From Desmodus rotundus (lineage: Eukaryota > Chordata > Mammalia > Chiroptera > Phyllostomidae): 64,000 nt of DNA. The position numbers and the translations under genes are program-made. Below the pieces are notes generated by a model that saw nothing but the letters and a program-made list of their open reading frames with translations, did no database searches and was not told where the DNA came from. Positions 24,586-36,409 of this stretch are shown piece after piece (positions within the stretch are counted from its first letter, which is position 1; every line of letters starts with the position of its first letter). The DNA lies in the NCBI RefSeq assembly GCF_022682495.2, contig NC_071391.1, positions 45,537,998 through 45,601,997 on the forward strand, in the 5' to 3' direction.

Positions 24586-26645
24586 TACAGCATGGTTCCC
24601 AAGACCAGAGGCTCTAGGAAACATGGCAGTGACTGGGACCAGAGACTGCAAGAGCTGCAGCAGCTCCCCGAGACCAGAGGTTTCAGGAACAGTGATGGTG
24701 CCTGTAACCAGGTGACACTGACAGCAGCAAGGCACCAGTGACCTGGGAGGCACAAGCACTGGCAACAAACACACCAGCAATGCCACTGGCAAGGAAGAGG
24801 AAGATGGAAAGTGCTAGCTTAACTACAGGCAACTCAAAAAGGTGTTCACTACTTCGAATGTGCCGGCAGAGGATTACAGTAACATAGTATCACAAAAAAA
24901 GAAAATGACAATTCTCCAGAAACTGAACCTAAATTCATGGAAGACTGTAATCTAATTGATAGAGACTTCAAGTAGCTGTCATCTAAAAACTCAATGAGCT
25001 TCAAGAAAATTCAGAAAGGCAGTTCAATGAGCTCAAGAATAAATTAATGAGCAGAAAAAGTACTTTACCAGAGAGATTGGAGGGAAAAAAAAAAAAGCAG
25101 AAGTCCTGGAGCTGAAGAACTCAATAAATGAAAGAAAGAAAGCATTAGAAAGTGTTGGGAATACAGCAGACCATATGGAAGAGAGAATTAGCAAGCTCAA
25201 AGGTAGAAATCTAGAAATGGTAGAAGAGAAGAGAGAACTAAGATCATTAAAAAAATGAAAACACTCTATGAGAACTTTCCAACTCCATTAGAAAAAGCAA
25301 CATTAGGATAATGGGTATCCAAGAGGGAGAAGAGAGAAGAAAGCTTAAAGAAATAATAACAGAGAACTTCCGAAACCAGGGGAAAGAGCTGCTTATACAA
25401 ATCCATGAAGCTAATGGATCACCCAATTATTTCAATGCAGAAAGAACTTCTCCAAGATATATTAAACTTGTCAAAAGTCAGTGATAGCCCTGGCTGGTGT
25501 GGCTCAGTGGATTGAGTGCCAGCCTGCAAACCAAAGGGTCACCAGTTTGATTCCCAGTCAGGGCACATGCCTGGGTTGCAGGCCAGGTCCCCAGAGAGGA
25601 CCTGGGCAACTGATTGTTTCTCTCACACATTGATGTTTCTCTCCCTCTCTTTCTTCCTCCCTTCCCCTCTTTCTAAAAATAAATGAATAAAATCCTTCCA
25701 GAAAAAGTCAGTGATAAATAATATTAAAATCAGCCGGGGGAAAAAAAAAAAACCCTGGGATTTTTTTGTAGTAACCTATAAAGCTACCCCCATTAAGATA
25801 TCAGCAGAAATTCTATAGGCCAGGAGAGGGTGAAATGACATATTCAAAATATTGAAAGATAAATACCACCAGCCAGAAATACTCTATCCAGCAAAGTTTT
25901 TCTTCAGATATGAAGGAAAAATAAAGGTTTTCCCTGACAAAAAGCTGAGGGAGTTCACCACTAGGCCAGCCTTATGAGAAGTGTTTAAAGGAGCTCTTCT
26001 ACCAAAAAAAAAATGAAAAACCGAAGCCATACAAAACCTGAGTACTATGATAAATGGACCAACAGAATCAGAAATTTTCAAAGCTATTTCAAATTAGGGT
26101 GTTAATCACTAAAATTTAGCACAAAGGTTAAAGGAAAAAACATTAAAAATAACTATAGCTACTTCAATTGGGTAACGAACTCACAATATAAAAAGGGGCA
26201 ATATGTGACAAGAAAAACATATAAGGGGAAGAGGAAAAAGATGGAAACTGTGTAGGCAAAAAAAATGCTATCATCAGACAAAGGACTATTTTATCTATGA
26301 GACATTTTTTTATAAACCACATGGTAACCACAAAACAAAAATGTAGAGCAAAGACGCAAAACATAAAAAAAATAAAATAAAACTGAGAAAAACATCACAG
26401 AAAACCACCAAACTAAAATAGCAGACAGAAACACAAGAAAAAAGAAATAATAGAGCTACGGAGCAAATACAAAACAAAAGATTAAATGGCAAAGTAAGCC
26501 CTCATATATCAATAATTACCCTAAATGTAAATGAAATAAACTACCAATCCAAAGACACAGAGTAGATGGGTGGATTAAGGAATGAGACTCAACTATGTGC
26601 TGCCTATAGGAGACTCATCTCAACTCTAAAGACAAACATAGGCTC
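24586..26645 (+). mobile_element. Old L1, 5' part (5' UTR, ORF1, start of ORF2)
   Basis: 24586-24840 is a possible L1 5' UTR. From about 24900 it is L1 ORF1 ('aagaaaattcagaaaggcag ... gaactcaataaatgaaag'), ending near 25980. At 26507-26600 is the start of ORF2: SIITLNVN followed by a QSKDTE stretch, the N-terminal endonuclease. A SINE interrupts at 25487-25702. It is badly decayed. Confidence 0.75.
25473..25716 (+). mobile_element. Ves-type SINE with 14-nt target duplication
   Basis: SINE at 25487-25702, head 'gccctggctggtgtggctca', tail 'aaaaataaatgaataaaat'. The perfect duplication aaaagtcagtgata is at 25473-25486 and 25703-25716, inside the old L1. Confidence 0.95.
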
Positions 26646-26840
26646 GCCCTGGCCAGGTAGCTCTGTTAGTTGGAGCATCATCCCGTACACCAAAAGGTTG
26701 TGGATTCGATTCCCAGTCAGAGCCACGTAGGTTGCTGGTTCGATCCCTGCTCAGGGCGCATACAGGAGGCAATCAATTAATGTTCCTCTCTCACATCGAT
26801 GTTTTTCTCTCTCTAAAAATAAACAAATAAATTTTTAAAA
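26646..26840 (+). mobile_element. Ves-related SINE (second subfamily)
   Basis: Head 'gccctggccaggtagctctg', then 'ggttcgatccctgctcaggg' and 'caattaatgttcctctctc', and an A-rich tail. It sits where the old L1 jumps from ORF2 start to ORF2 end. I see no target duplication. Confidence 0.88.
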
Positions 26841-27603
26841 CACACTGACATATTACCTCACACTTCTTAAAATGGCTATTATCAAATAGACAAGAAACAA
26901 CAAGTGTTAGAGAGGATGCAGAGAAAAGGGAACCCAAGCATTGTTGGTGAGAATGCAAATTAGTATAGCCACTATGAAAAACAGTATGGAGATTCCTTAA
27001 AAAATTAAAAATAGAACTCCCACAAGATCCCCCTATTCCATTCCTGGGTATTTATCCAAAGAATATAAAAACACTAATTCAAAAAGATATATAAGTAATG
27101 CAAACCTATGTTCACTGCAGCATTGTTTCCAATAGCCAAGATGTAGAAACAACCTAAATGTCCATTGACAAATGAATGAATAAAGAAGATGTGGTACCTA
27201 TATACAATGGAATACTACTCAGCCATAAAAAAAGATGAGACCTGCCATTTGCAAGATAGATGAACTTTCAGGGTATTATGCTAAGTGAAATAAGGCAGAT
27301 GAAAAAAGATAAATACCATATGATTTCACCTACATATGTAACATTAAAACAAAAACAAAACATTTAAACAGCAAAACAAAAAAAAACCCCTGATAGGTGA
27401 ACACATCTAATCAGTGGATGGTTACCAAACGGGAAGAGGAGTGGAAGGATGGCAAAATGGGGAAAGGGGGTCAACTGTATGTAGATGATGGAAACTAGAC
27501 TTTTGGCAGCAAACACGATGTAGTATATATGCAGATGTTAAATTATTTCGCACATGTGAAACTTGTATGTTATTAACCAATGTAAATTCAATTTTTAAAA
27601 AAG
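26841..27603 (+). mobile_element. Old L1, 3' part (end of ORF2 and 3' UTR)
   Basis: Begins at 'attacctcacacttcttaaaatgg', the distal ORF2, and includes 'acaatggaatactactcagc' (MEYYSAIK-type C-terminus) and a 3' UTR ending 'accaatgtaaattcaatttt'. Roughly 3 kb of ORF2 is missing between this and the 5' part. Confidence 0.82.
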
Positions 27604-27739
27604 ACAGAAACTAAAGCAGAGAGAAGTAAAGTAAGTAGTGGCATTTAGGCATAGGCAGTCAGGCTCTTGAGTCCAAGCTCTTAGCGATTACACTACACCT
27701 GAATACAGGGCTTAAAAACACTTCCCATAATAACACCTC

Positions 27740-28090
27740 TTTTAAATAAAAGTCCAAATTCCTGTGTCTCTGGCTTTACTTTTCACTGTTTCTACTATAT
27801 GCCCTCCACTCCCACCAGACTGACATATTTATGGGATCTACCCCTTCCCATCCCCCCTTTTCTCATCACTGTTCTTCCCCTCTTCCTCTCCCCAAAAACC
27901 TAGACACCTTTTAGGCTTAGCTCTTCAAGGGAGAGAATTATCACTGGTTTAATGGCTACCATGTATCAGTCATGAGGCTGGGGCTTTACTCATTACCTCA
28001 TTTAATCCTCACAACCTGTATGGTTGCTATTATAATGCCCATTTTAGAGATAAGGAAAATGTAGTTCAGAGTGTTAACTTGTCAATGGCC
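27740..28090. repeat. L2 and MIR-like fossils
   Basis: 27740-27945 resembles an L2 3' region ('cttttaggcttagctcttca'). 27960-28090 resembles a MIR-type core ('catttaatcctcacaacctg', 'cattttagagataaggaaaa'). Confidence 0.5.
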
Positions 28091-28229
28091 CACAATTCTA
28101 AAGCACACTCTCATTCCACTACACCCTCTAAGCCCCTTAAGACTTATTCCCCACATTGAAATATTTATATGCCTACTATTTGATTTTGCATTTTATTAAA
28201 AGCTGTCTCAAACTATTTTCCTGTTTAGG

Positions 28230-28914
28230 TACAAAGTCTGTCTGTAAAAAGTCCAGTCATTGTTAATGTAACAAGAACAGTTTGCGCAACATCGATATAA
28301 AACTAGCAGCCAAGGAGAATGGACTAGAATGCGCATGCATGAACAATGACAACTTCTCTGTACTAGTCAGTGGGGGTGGTAGATGCCGTTGAGTGAGCAT
28401 GTGTACTGTGTGACTCTTACATTCAAAATGACTGAGCAGGTAGAGCAATGAATCTGCATCAAATTTTGAATTAAGCTTGAACATTCCTGGGCTGAAACTA
28501 TTTGGATGATTCAGAAGGCTGCAGCTATGGCAACTGGTGATTGGCAGCTTCATCACTATGTACCTGCTCATGCACCACGTCTCATGCAGTGTTTTTTGGT
28601 GAAACATCAAATTACCCGGGTGACTCAGCCCCCCAAAAGCCCAGATTTGGCACCCTGGGACTTCTGGCTTTTCCCAAAATTAAAGTCACCTTTGAAAGGG
28701 AAGAGATTTCAGACTGTCGATGAGATTGAGGGCAATATGATGGGGCAGCTGATGGAGACTGGGAGAACTATGTGAGGTCCCAAGGTTCCTACTTTGAGGG
28801 GTACTAAAGTATCACTGTCTAATATACAGTGTTTCTTGTATCTTGTATTTTCTTTAATAAATATCTCTTATTTTTCATATTACATGTCTGAATACCTTCA
28901 GGACAGACCTCGTA
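28230..28914 (+). mobile_element. Tc1/mariner non-autonomous element, copy 1
   Basis: About 681 bp, flanked by TA at 28230-28231 and 28913-28914. The ends are imperfect inverted repeats: caaagtctgtctg... at left and ...ggacagacctcg at right. The left end continues 'gtccagtcattgttaatgt'. The inside is a transposase gene with its middle missing. Copy 2 at 36410-37095 is inverted and lacks the same part. Confidence 0.88.
28490..28800 (+). pseudogene. Mariner transposase C-terminal remnant
   Basis: The 89-codon frame at 28506-28775 keeps the mariner catalytic-domain pattern, including the PDLAPWDFWLFPKLK motif with the conserved aspartate near 28660. The second catalytic aspartate (usual H-D-N context) is replaced: the frame reads HHYVPAHAP. 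The N-terminal DNA-binding half is deleted, so the protein is inactive. Confidence 0.85.
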
Positions 28915-29437
28915 TGTGCCCTGTCTCTCCAACTGGACTCAGTCTCTCAACCAAGAGCATCCCCTATAGCACCTAACAAATAACTAGGCACACAGTGGCT
29001 GCAGAGTTTTACCAATTGGGCTTAGCTAGAAGAGAAACTGTTGTGTTCTGGGTAAAGCTGCTAAACACGTGTGCCTTAACCATACATAACTATTAATTTC
29101 TTCTAGAGCTAAGGAAAGAGTTCTCTTAACCAAGAAAAACACATAGTGAAGTCTATGAGTCACTCTTGTCGGCAATGATATAAAGATCCAAGAAAACAAG
29201 TAACAAAAAAAGAATTACAGTGGGTGGAGTGTGTTTTTCTCTTCCCTTTCTGTAGGGAACACAATTAAGATGATGTTCTCTAACGAATACACACAACTTC
29301 AGCTATAGAATGAGGGAATCCCAAAGAGAAGGTCAGCAAAAAAGAGCGAATCCTAAAGTTGTTCACACAAAGCCCCCAGGAGGCTCAGGATAATATTTAA
29401 GCAAAATACTAGACTAGTTAAGGAAACACAATCTGGG
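28915..29437. other. Unassigned intronic sequence
   Basis: No gene or clear repeat recognised. Confidence 0.5.
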
Positions 29438-29699
29438 CTCTAGTTCTTTTTTGCTTTGTTTTGTTTTTTAAGAATTTATTTATTTTTAGAGAGAGGAGAA
29501 CGGAGGGAGACAGAGAGAGAGAAAAACATCAATGTGAGAGAGAAACATCAATTAGATGCTTCTTGCCCACCCCCCAGCTGGGGACCTGACCCTAAACCCA
29601 GGCATGCACCCTGATCAGGAAGTGAACTGGTGATCTTTCAGTTTGAGGAACAACACCCAACCCACTGAGCCACACCAGTCATGGCTGCACTTTAGTTCT
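29438..29699 (-). mobile_element. Ves-type SINE
   Basis: Minus-strand SINE with tail 'agaatttatttatttttaga' and head 'cactgagccacaccagtc'. Flanks ctctagttct (29438-29447) and ctttagttct (29690-29699) are a probable target duplication. The segment 'aaacatcaatgtgagagagaaacatcaatt' shows a short internal repeat of the aaacatcaat block. Confidence 0.87.
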
Positions 29700-30474
29700 G
29701 GTTCATTCATTTATTCAACAAATATTTATTGATAGTACTGAGGATACCAGTCAATCTAGTGCATAATTCAGACAGGCAAGTTACTTAATTTCTCTGAACC
29801 TCAATTTCTTCACTGCTAAAAAGGGCATAAAAAGCACTTAATTGTCCATATTGCAAGGTGTTGAGAGGGTCAAATGAGAAAAAGACAGATTAACATAATG
29901 GACAAAGTATAAAGCTGTATTTTTTAAATTATTTTATTGTTGTTCAATTACAAAAGCTGTATCTTTTTAATTGTGTTAAAGCATACAGCACATAAAAGAC
30001 TGTGTTTTATACCTGTATTTGTCTGGCCTAAAGGGAGAGAGCAGTGGTCAAGAGAAATGTGGAAATGAGATCAGTGGTAACCTCAACTTCATCACATTCA
30101 TCCACTTTCCTGACCCCCTATTGGGGCTGTAAGATTTCCAGAAATCACAGCACAAACTCAGTTAACTCATCCTAACCCCCATCCATCTCTCATCTTTCTT
30201 CCAATCACCAGATAATTATGATGCCACTGCCTATGTGTACACATATCCTCTGAGAGCCCTAGAATCGAGCAGTATTTTAAAAGACAGACTACATAGTCCA
30301 GCTTCCCTTTCTCACATTTAGTAATGTTAACCTTACTCATTCTGGATAGTGGTCTTAATAAGAAATTCAGCATTTCCTTACACCATCCCTAGGTAGCTCT
30401 AGTATCTGTTTAACAGTGGTGATGTCAGATCTCTGGGTGGCCCGCTCCAATGACAAGCAGTTCTAAAAGTCTGC
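29700..30474. other. Mostly unassigned, with MIR-like and L1-tail pieces
   Basis: 29770-29850 is MIR-like ('ggcaagttacttaatttctc'). 29930-29951 'attattttattgttgttcaa' matches the minus-strand end of the local L1 3' UTR and may be a tiny L1 tail. The rest has no gene. Confidence 0.5.
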
Positions 30475-31897
30475 AAAATCTTCCAGACTTCCAATCAAGA
30501 TGGCAGCATAGGTAAACATGGCTTGCCTCCTCGCACAACCACATCAAAATTACAAATAAAATATAAAACAACTATCACTTAGAACAATCAGAAGTCAAGT
30601 TGAATGGAAGTCTGACAACTACAGAATTAAAGAAAACACATCCATCCAGACTGGTAGGAGGGGAGGAGATGCAAAATGGGATGGTCCCACATCTACATGT
30701 GGTAGATAAAAATTCAGAAGGGATACCTTGGGAGCAAGGAGTCCCAGCCCCACACCAAGCCTCCAGCTTGGAGTTCCAGTGCCAGGAAGGTAAGTCCCCA
30801 TAACTTCTGGCTGAAAAACCAGTAAAGATAAGTGTTTGGCATCAAGGCAAAAGCTGGGGGACAGCTTTCTCCCAAACAGAAAGGGGGGTAGAGGTCATTG
30901 TCCCTTTTCTGAAATCTCCCCAAAAGAGCCACAGATGTGGCAGGCAGGTGCCACATCTGAGACTTCATCAACCTGGCTACCACTGTTGATCCCCTGAGAT
31001 TCTGTCCCACTCAACTTACAGGCCCACCCAAGATACAAATGGTTGGTCTTGACTCATGATTCACAACTTCCTAAATCCTCTCAAGTAAGTAACAGCTGGC
31101 CAGCCTCAGCAAGCCCCTGGTCCCCAGCCCCCATACCTCTCGCTAGGTGGCACCAGGCCTGGCACTAGAAGCAGCCAGTCTCGATTCACAGCCTTGCTTT
31201 GCCTGGGAATCTCCAACCCCAGCACAAGTAGCAGCCATCTCAGACTGCTATATAGCTCACACAGGGTGGCCCAGGGCAAAGGTGGGGGCTGACCTTGGCC
31301 TGCACCAAATGGGAAACCCCAGGGCCTACACACTCAGTGGACAACTACAGACCACAGTGGAGCACCACCACCCTGCCCCTGCACAGTTGACCCTTCACGG
31401 AGGGCAGAAGTTGTTGGTAAGTGGTCACAGCCAGTCCTTATAGCTGTCTGGTTTGGGTAAATTCCTCCCATTGATCTGCCAACAGCAACCAAGGCTCAAC
31501 TACAAGAGAAGGGTGTGTGTACTCAGCCCACACGAAGGGCATACCTCAAGTACCGAGCACGGGTGATAGGGGATGCTGTACCTCTGAACCAACAGGACAC
31601 CTACTACATTAAGCCACTCTACCAAAACAGGGAGTCATAGAAACTCTACTGAATACATAGAAAGAAACACAGGGAGACTGCCAAAACAAGGAGATAAAGA
31701 AACATGGTCAAAACGAGAGAATATATCAAAACTCCAAAAAAGAACTAAACAAAATAGAGATAAACAATCTATCTGATATAGAGTTCAAAACCCTGGTTAT
31801 AAGGATGCTCAATGAACTTAGTGAGGACCTCAGCAGCATAAAAAAGATCCAGTCAGAAACAAAGGATAATTAATTAAAATACAGAACAATTTACATA

Positions 31898-33424
31898 AAG
31901 TACCTAGGAATAAACCTAACCAAGGAGGTAAAAGACCTGTACTCAGAAAACTACACAACATTGAAGAAAGAAATTAAAGAAGACACAAACAAATGGAAGC
32001 ATGTACCATGCTCATGGATTGGAAGAATTAACATCATCAAAATGGCCATACTACCCAAAGCAATTTATAGATTCAATGCAATCCCTATTAAAGTACCCAT
32101 GACATATTTCACAGATATAGAACAAACATTTCAGAAATTCATATGGAACCATAAACGATCCCGAATAGCTGCAGCAATTTTGAGAAAGAAGAACAAAGCA
32201 GGAGGGATCACAATACCTGATATCAAACTGTATTACAAGGCCACTGTAATCAAAACAGCCTGGTACTGGCATAAAAACAGGCACATAGACCAATGGAACA
32301 GAACAGAGAGCCCAGAAATAAACCCAACTCTTTACAGTCAATTAATATTTGACAAAGGAGGCAGAAGCATAAAATGGAGCAAAAACAGCCTCTTCAACAG
32401 ATGGTGTTGGGAGATCTGGACAGCTACGTGCAAAAAACCTGAAACTCGATCACCAACTTACGCCATACACAAAAATAAATTCAAGGTGGATAAAAGACTT
32501 AAATATAAGTTGTAACACATAAAAGTCCTAGAGGAAAACATTGGCAGGAAAATCTCAGACATTCCACCCAGCAACATCCTCACAGACACATCCCCTAAAG
32601 CAAGGGACATAAAGGAAAGAATAAACAATTGGGATGTCATCAAAACAAAAAGCTTCTGCAAGGCTAAAGAAAACAGTATTAAAATGAAAAGAGAACCAAC
32701 AGTATGGGAAAACATATTTGCCAATGATACCTCAGACAAGGGCCTGATCTCCAAAATATATAAAGAACTCACACAACTCCACTCAAGGAAGACAAACAAC
32801 CCAATTAAAAAATGGGCAAAGGACTTGAACAGACACTTCTCCAAGGAAGACATACAGAGGACCCAGAGACATATGAAAAGATGCTCAGCATCACTAGCCA
32901 TCAGAGAGATGCAAATTAAAACCACAATGAGGTACCATCTCACACCAGTCAGAGTGGCCAACATAAACAAATCAACAAACAAATGTTGGAGAGGATGTGG
33001 AGAAAAGGGAACCCTAGTGCACTGTTGGTGGGAATGCAGACTGGTGAGGCCACTGTGGAAAACAGTATGGAATTTCCTCAGAAAACTAAAAATGGACCTG
33101 CCCTTTGACCCAGCAATTCCGCTGCTGAGATTGTACCCTAAGAACCCTGAAACACCAATCCAGAAGAACCTATGCACCCCAATGTTCATAGCAGCACAAT
33201 TTACAATAGCCAAGTACTGGAAGCAACCTAAGTGCCCATCAGCAAATGACTGGATCAAAAAACTATGGTATATTTACACAATGGAATTCTACGCAGCAGA
33301 GAGAAAGAAGGAGCTTATACCCTTTGCAACAGCATGGATGGAACTGGAGAGCATTATGCTAAGTGAAATAAGCCAGGCGGTGAGGGGCAAATACCATATG
33401 ATCTCACCTTTAACTGGAACATAA
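31898..33424 (+). pseudogene. L1 ORF2 C-terminal region, one in-frame stop
   Basis: One reading frame of 509 codons (including the end stop) starting [15 protein letters not shown] at the truncation point. It carries the thumb and C-terminal parts of L1 ORF2p, including the cysteine motif [18 protein letters not shown] at 32984-33037, and stops at 33422-33424. Only one internal stop (32513-32515, taa) is present, so the copy is young. It lacks the endonuclease and the reverse transcriptase active site, so it could not work even with the stop restored. Confidence 0.88.
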
Positions 33425-33474
33425 GCAATAGAAGAAAAAAGCAAACAAAATATAACCAGAGACATTGAAGTTAA

Positions 33475-33883
33475 GAACAATCTAACAATAGCCAGGGGGG
33501 AGTGGGGAGGGGACAGTGGGAAGAGGGGATTACAGGAACTACTATAAAGGATATGTGGACAAAATCAAGGGGGAGGGTGGAGGTGGGGGAGGGAGGTGGT
33601 TTCAGCTGGGGTGGGGTGGAGGGATGGGGAGAAAAGGCATACAACTGTAATTGAATAACAATAAAAATTAAAAAAAAAAAGAACAATCTAACAATAGCCA
33701 GGGGGGAGTGGGGAGGGGACAGTGAGGAGAGGGGATTACAGGAACTACTATAAAGGACACATGGACAAAATCAAGGGGGAGGGTGAAGGGGGGGAGGGAG
33801 GTGGGTTCGGCTGGGGTGGGGTAGAGGGATTGGGAGAAAAGGCATACAACTGTAACTGAATAACAATAAAATTTTTTTAAAAA
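33475..33883 (+). repeat. Tandem duplication of the L1 3' UTR
   Basis: Unit A (33475-33680) and unit B (33681-33883) both begin gaacaatctaacaatagcc and both end in 'aactgtaaYtgaataacaat' plus A-rich tail. They differ at scattered sites (for example ggatatgtgg versus ggacacatgg), so they are not a recent slip copy. Both are G-rich. Confidence 0.9.
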
Positions 33884-34911
33884 AACAATTTACAGGGAGA
33901 CAACAGTAGAGTGGATGAAGTCGAGAATCAAATCAACGATTTGGAACAAAAAAAAAAAACAATCAGAACAAGAAGAGAAAAGAATCCAAAAGAAAGAAAA
34001 CAGTACAAGCAGCCTCCAGGACTTCAAGAGGTCCAACATTTGCCTCATAGGGGTACCAGAAGGAAAAGAGAAAGAACAAGAAATTGGAAATCTATTGGAA
34101 AAGATAAGGAAAGAAAACTTCCCTGATCTGGTGAAGGAAATAGACATGCAAGTCCAGGAAGCACTGAGAATCTCAAACAAGATGGATGCAAAGGGGCCCA
34201 CTCCAAGACACATCATAATGAAAATGACAAAGGTTAAAGATAAAGAGAGAATCTTAGAGCAGCAAGAGAAAAGTAGTCACAAGGAGAGTTCCCATAAGAC
34301 TGTCAGCTGATTTCTCAAAAGAAACTCTGCAGGCCAGAAGGGATTAGCAAGAAATGTTCAAAGTCATAAAAGCCAAAACTGCTTTACCCAGTAAAGATTA
34401 TCATTTAGAATTGAAGGGCAGATAAAGAGCTTCCCAGATAAGAAAAAAACAAAGTTCATCATCACCAAACCATTATTATAGGAAATGTTAATGGGACTTA
34501 TTTAAGAAAAAGAAGAAAATCAAAATTATAAACAATAAAATGGCAATAAATACAAATCTAACAACAACTGAATCTAAAAAACAGCTAAGCAAACAAGAAT
34601 AACAGAAACAGAATCATAGCTATGAAGAGCATTTTGATGGTTGCCAGATGGGAGGAGTGCGGGGGAATTGGGTGAAGAGGTGAGGGGATTAAGAAGTACA
34701 AAGAGGTAGTTACAGAATAGCCCTGATGATGTAAAGTACAGTATAGGAGCGGAGTAGCCAAAGAACTTACACACATGACCCCATGGACATGAACAATGGT
34801 GGAAGCATTGCCTGAGGGAGTGGGGAGTGCTGGCTGGTGGCGGGAAAAGGAGGAAAATTGGAACAACTGTAACAGCATAATCGATAAAATATAATTTAAG
34901 AAAAATCTTCC

Positions 34912-36409
34912 TTGTTCAGTTGGGGACCAGGTTAAACAACTGAAATTACTTTAGTTAGAGAAATTGCCATTTTAAAGTTTATTGATTTGAGGGTCCCCCT
35001 TTAACTATATAAATATAAAGCAAGTAGACACACTTTACCCTCAGGGAAAAGGATATACATGATCTTTTGTGACTTGACAAAGACTATTCCCAATAACCCT
35101 CAGTATGCAAAGCCGGGGAAAATGAATACAAATATGCACAGGGTCCAAAGACCTTCCAGGACCAGAAACTGAAACCTTGACCTCCCTTTCATTTGAGGTT
35201 CAATGCTATTAGAATTTCTCTCACAGACTATGATCCTAAGTCAAATTAACAGTAGTAGGAGATACTAAGAATCTACTCTTAAGTACTCACACGGAGGATG
35301 GAGAAAGTCTAAATAAGTGTTCCAAGCTCAATACTATAACCAAAATGATCATGAAGACTTAAGACTTGTTCTGGAACTGTAATGTGGTTAAATCTAAAAA
35401 TAGTTCTAAACCCAGCCAACCAGAGATCATAGGGGTTTCCTCCTTCAGTGAGTGAGTTTATACATATATATGAACTTAAGAGTATCTACTTTGAGAACTC
35501 AAGCATAGTGGAACCTAGGGCAAAGGTGACAATGAAGGAGCACTATCATCCTCCCTCAAAGAACCACTGAAACTTGTGCAGAACCAAGTCCTCGTGGCTA
35601 CACTACATGAGGAAACAGCATCCTGTGAGAGCTTTGTTTTTAAAAGCCATAGTGTGTATCATCAACAGAAGCTTAAAAATGGGGCCCACCAGCAGACCAG
35701 TAAAATCCTATAGTTCTCTATTTAAAACTAAGCCTGATCCATTGGGACTAAATAAATCCTTAAAATCCTTGAATACTTCAGAAAGAGAAAGAGCAAAGAG
35801 GTGAGGCCCAAAGAGAGTCACACTAAATTTCCAGCTAATTTCATACTCACTCAAGAGATTAATCTTAATATTGAAAAAAGATCTGACCTTATTTGTACCC
35901 CAAGTTGATGACAAGTTTATGAGGTATGTCATACCCATTGTACTTTAATTCTTCCAAAATATGCTACATTGTTATCCACCCACAGGGCTCAATTTATGCC
36001 TTCTGAAGCCACACAGAAAATCAAGTTGATTTGCTCTTGCAAAGAATGCCCTTTCAAGAATATGAAGACAACGATTACATTTATTCTTCAAGGCTTCCAA
36101 AACTGGCTTATTCAAGCCCTTTTCAAAGGGTTAGATTTCAAGGCCCCTCTCCACCTTGCCTCCCTTACACATGCACCAGTCTGTCCATGTTGCCCTCATA
36201 GTGCCCAACCCAGAACTGGCTGCAGCCTACCACTGATATCATTCTGAGAGCAAGTGAGACTATTGTGTCTTCTCCTCTTCTTTACTTCTGTATCACAATC
36301 ATGTGAGCCTAGGAGGAGCCAGTCCCCTTTTCAGACACTATTTTATACCTTGTTAGGGGCTCCATTCTTTGCAGGTTTAGAGAGGCAAAAGCTGGGCAAA
36401 AAGCAAGTA
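34912..36409. other. Unassigned intronic sequence
   Basis: 1.5 kb of apparently unique intron. No gene, RNA or clear repeat. Small open frames at 35574-35938 and 35969-36247 have no features. Confidence 0.5.

Larger units (their letters stand above)
31885..33894 (+). mobile_element. Young 5'-truncated L1 inserted in HAL1 copy 2
   Basis: L1 from 31896 to 33883 flanked by a perfect 11-nt duplication aacaatttaca (31885-31895, 33884-33894). HAL1 copy 1 has the uninterrupted form 'aacaatttacagggagacaa' at the matching place, which acts as the empty site. The L1 holds the ORF2 C-terminal half, a G-rich 3' UTR and A-rich tail, then a second 3' UTR copy. Confidence 0.93.
30475..34911 (+). mobile_element. 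HAL1 copy 2, split by a nested L1
   Basis: HAL1 at 30485-31895 and 33895-34901, with target duplication aaaatcttcc at 30475-30484 and 34902-34911. The 5' UTR matches copy 1 closely. ORF1 is degraded: it reads to about 31880 and resumes at 33895 in the coiled-coil/RRM region (131-codon frame 33915-34310). The 3' UTR ends near 'cagcataatcgataaaatat'. No ORF2 of its own. Confidence 0.9.

Noticed and set aside
24559..24792. 77-codon minus-strand frame, Val/Pro/Leu rich
   Set aside because: Antisense of a possible old L1 5' UTR, repeat-like in composition.
28263..28610. 115-codon minus-strand frame
   Set aside because: Antisense of mariner copy 1.
32458..33258. 266-codon open frame on the minus strand with many hydrophobic segments
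   Set aside because: Exactly antisense to L1 ORF2 C-terminal coding sequence. The same spurious frame recurs antisense to the other L1 copy at 52579-52986.
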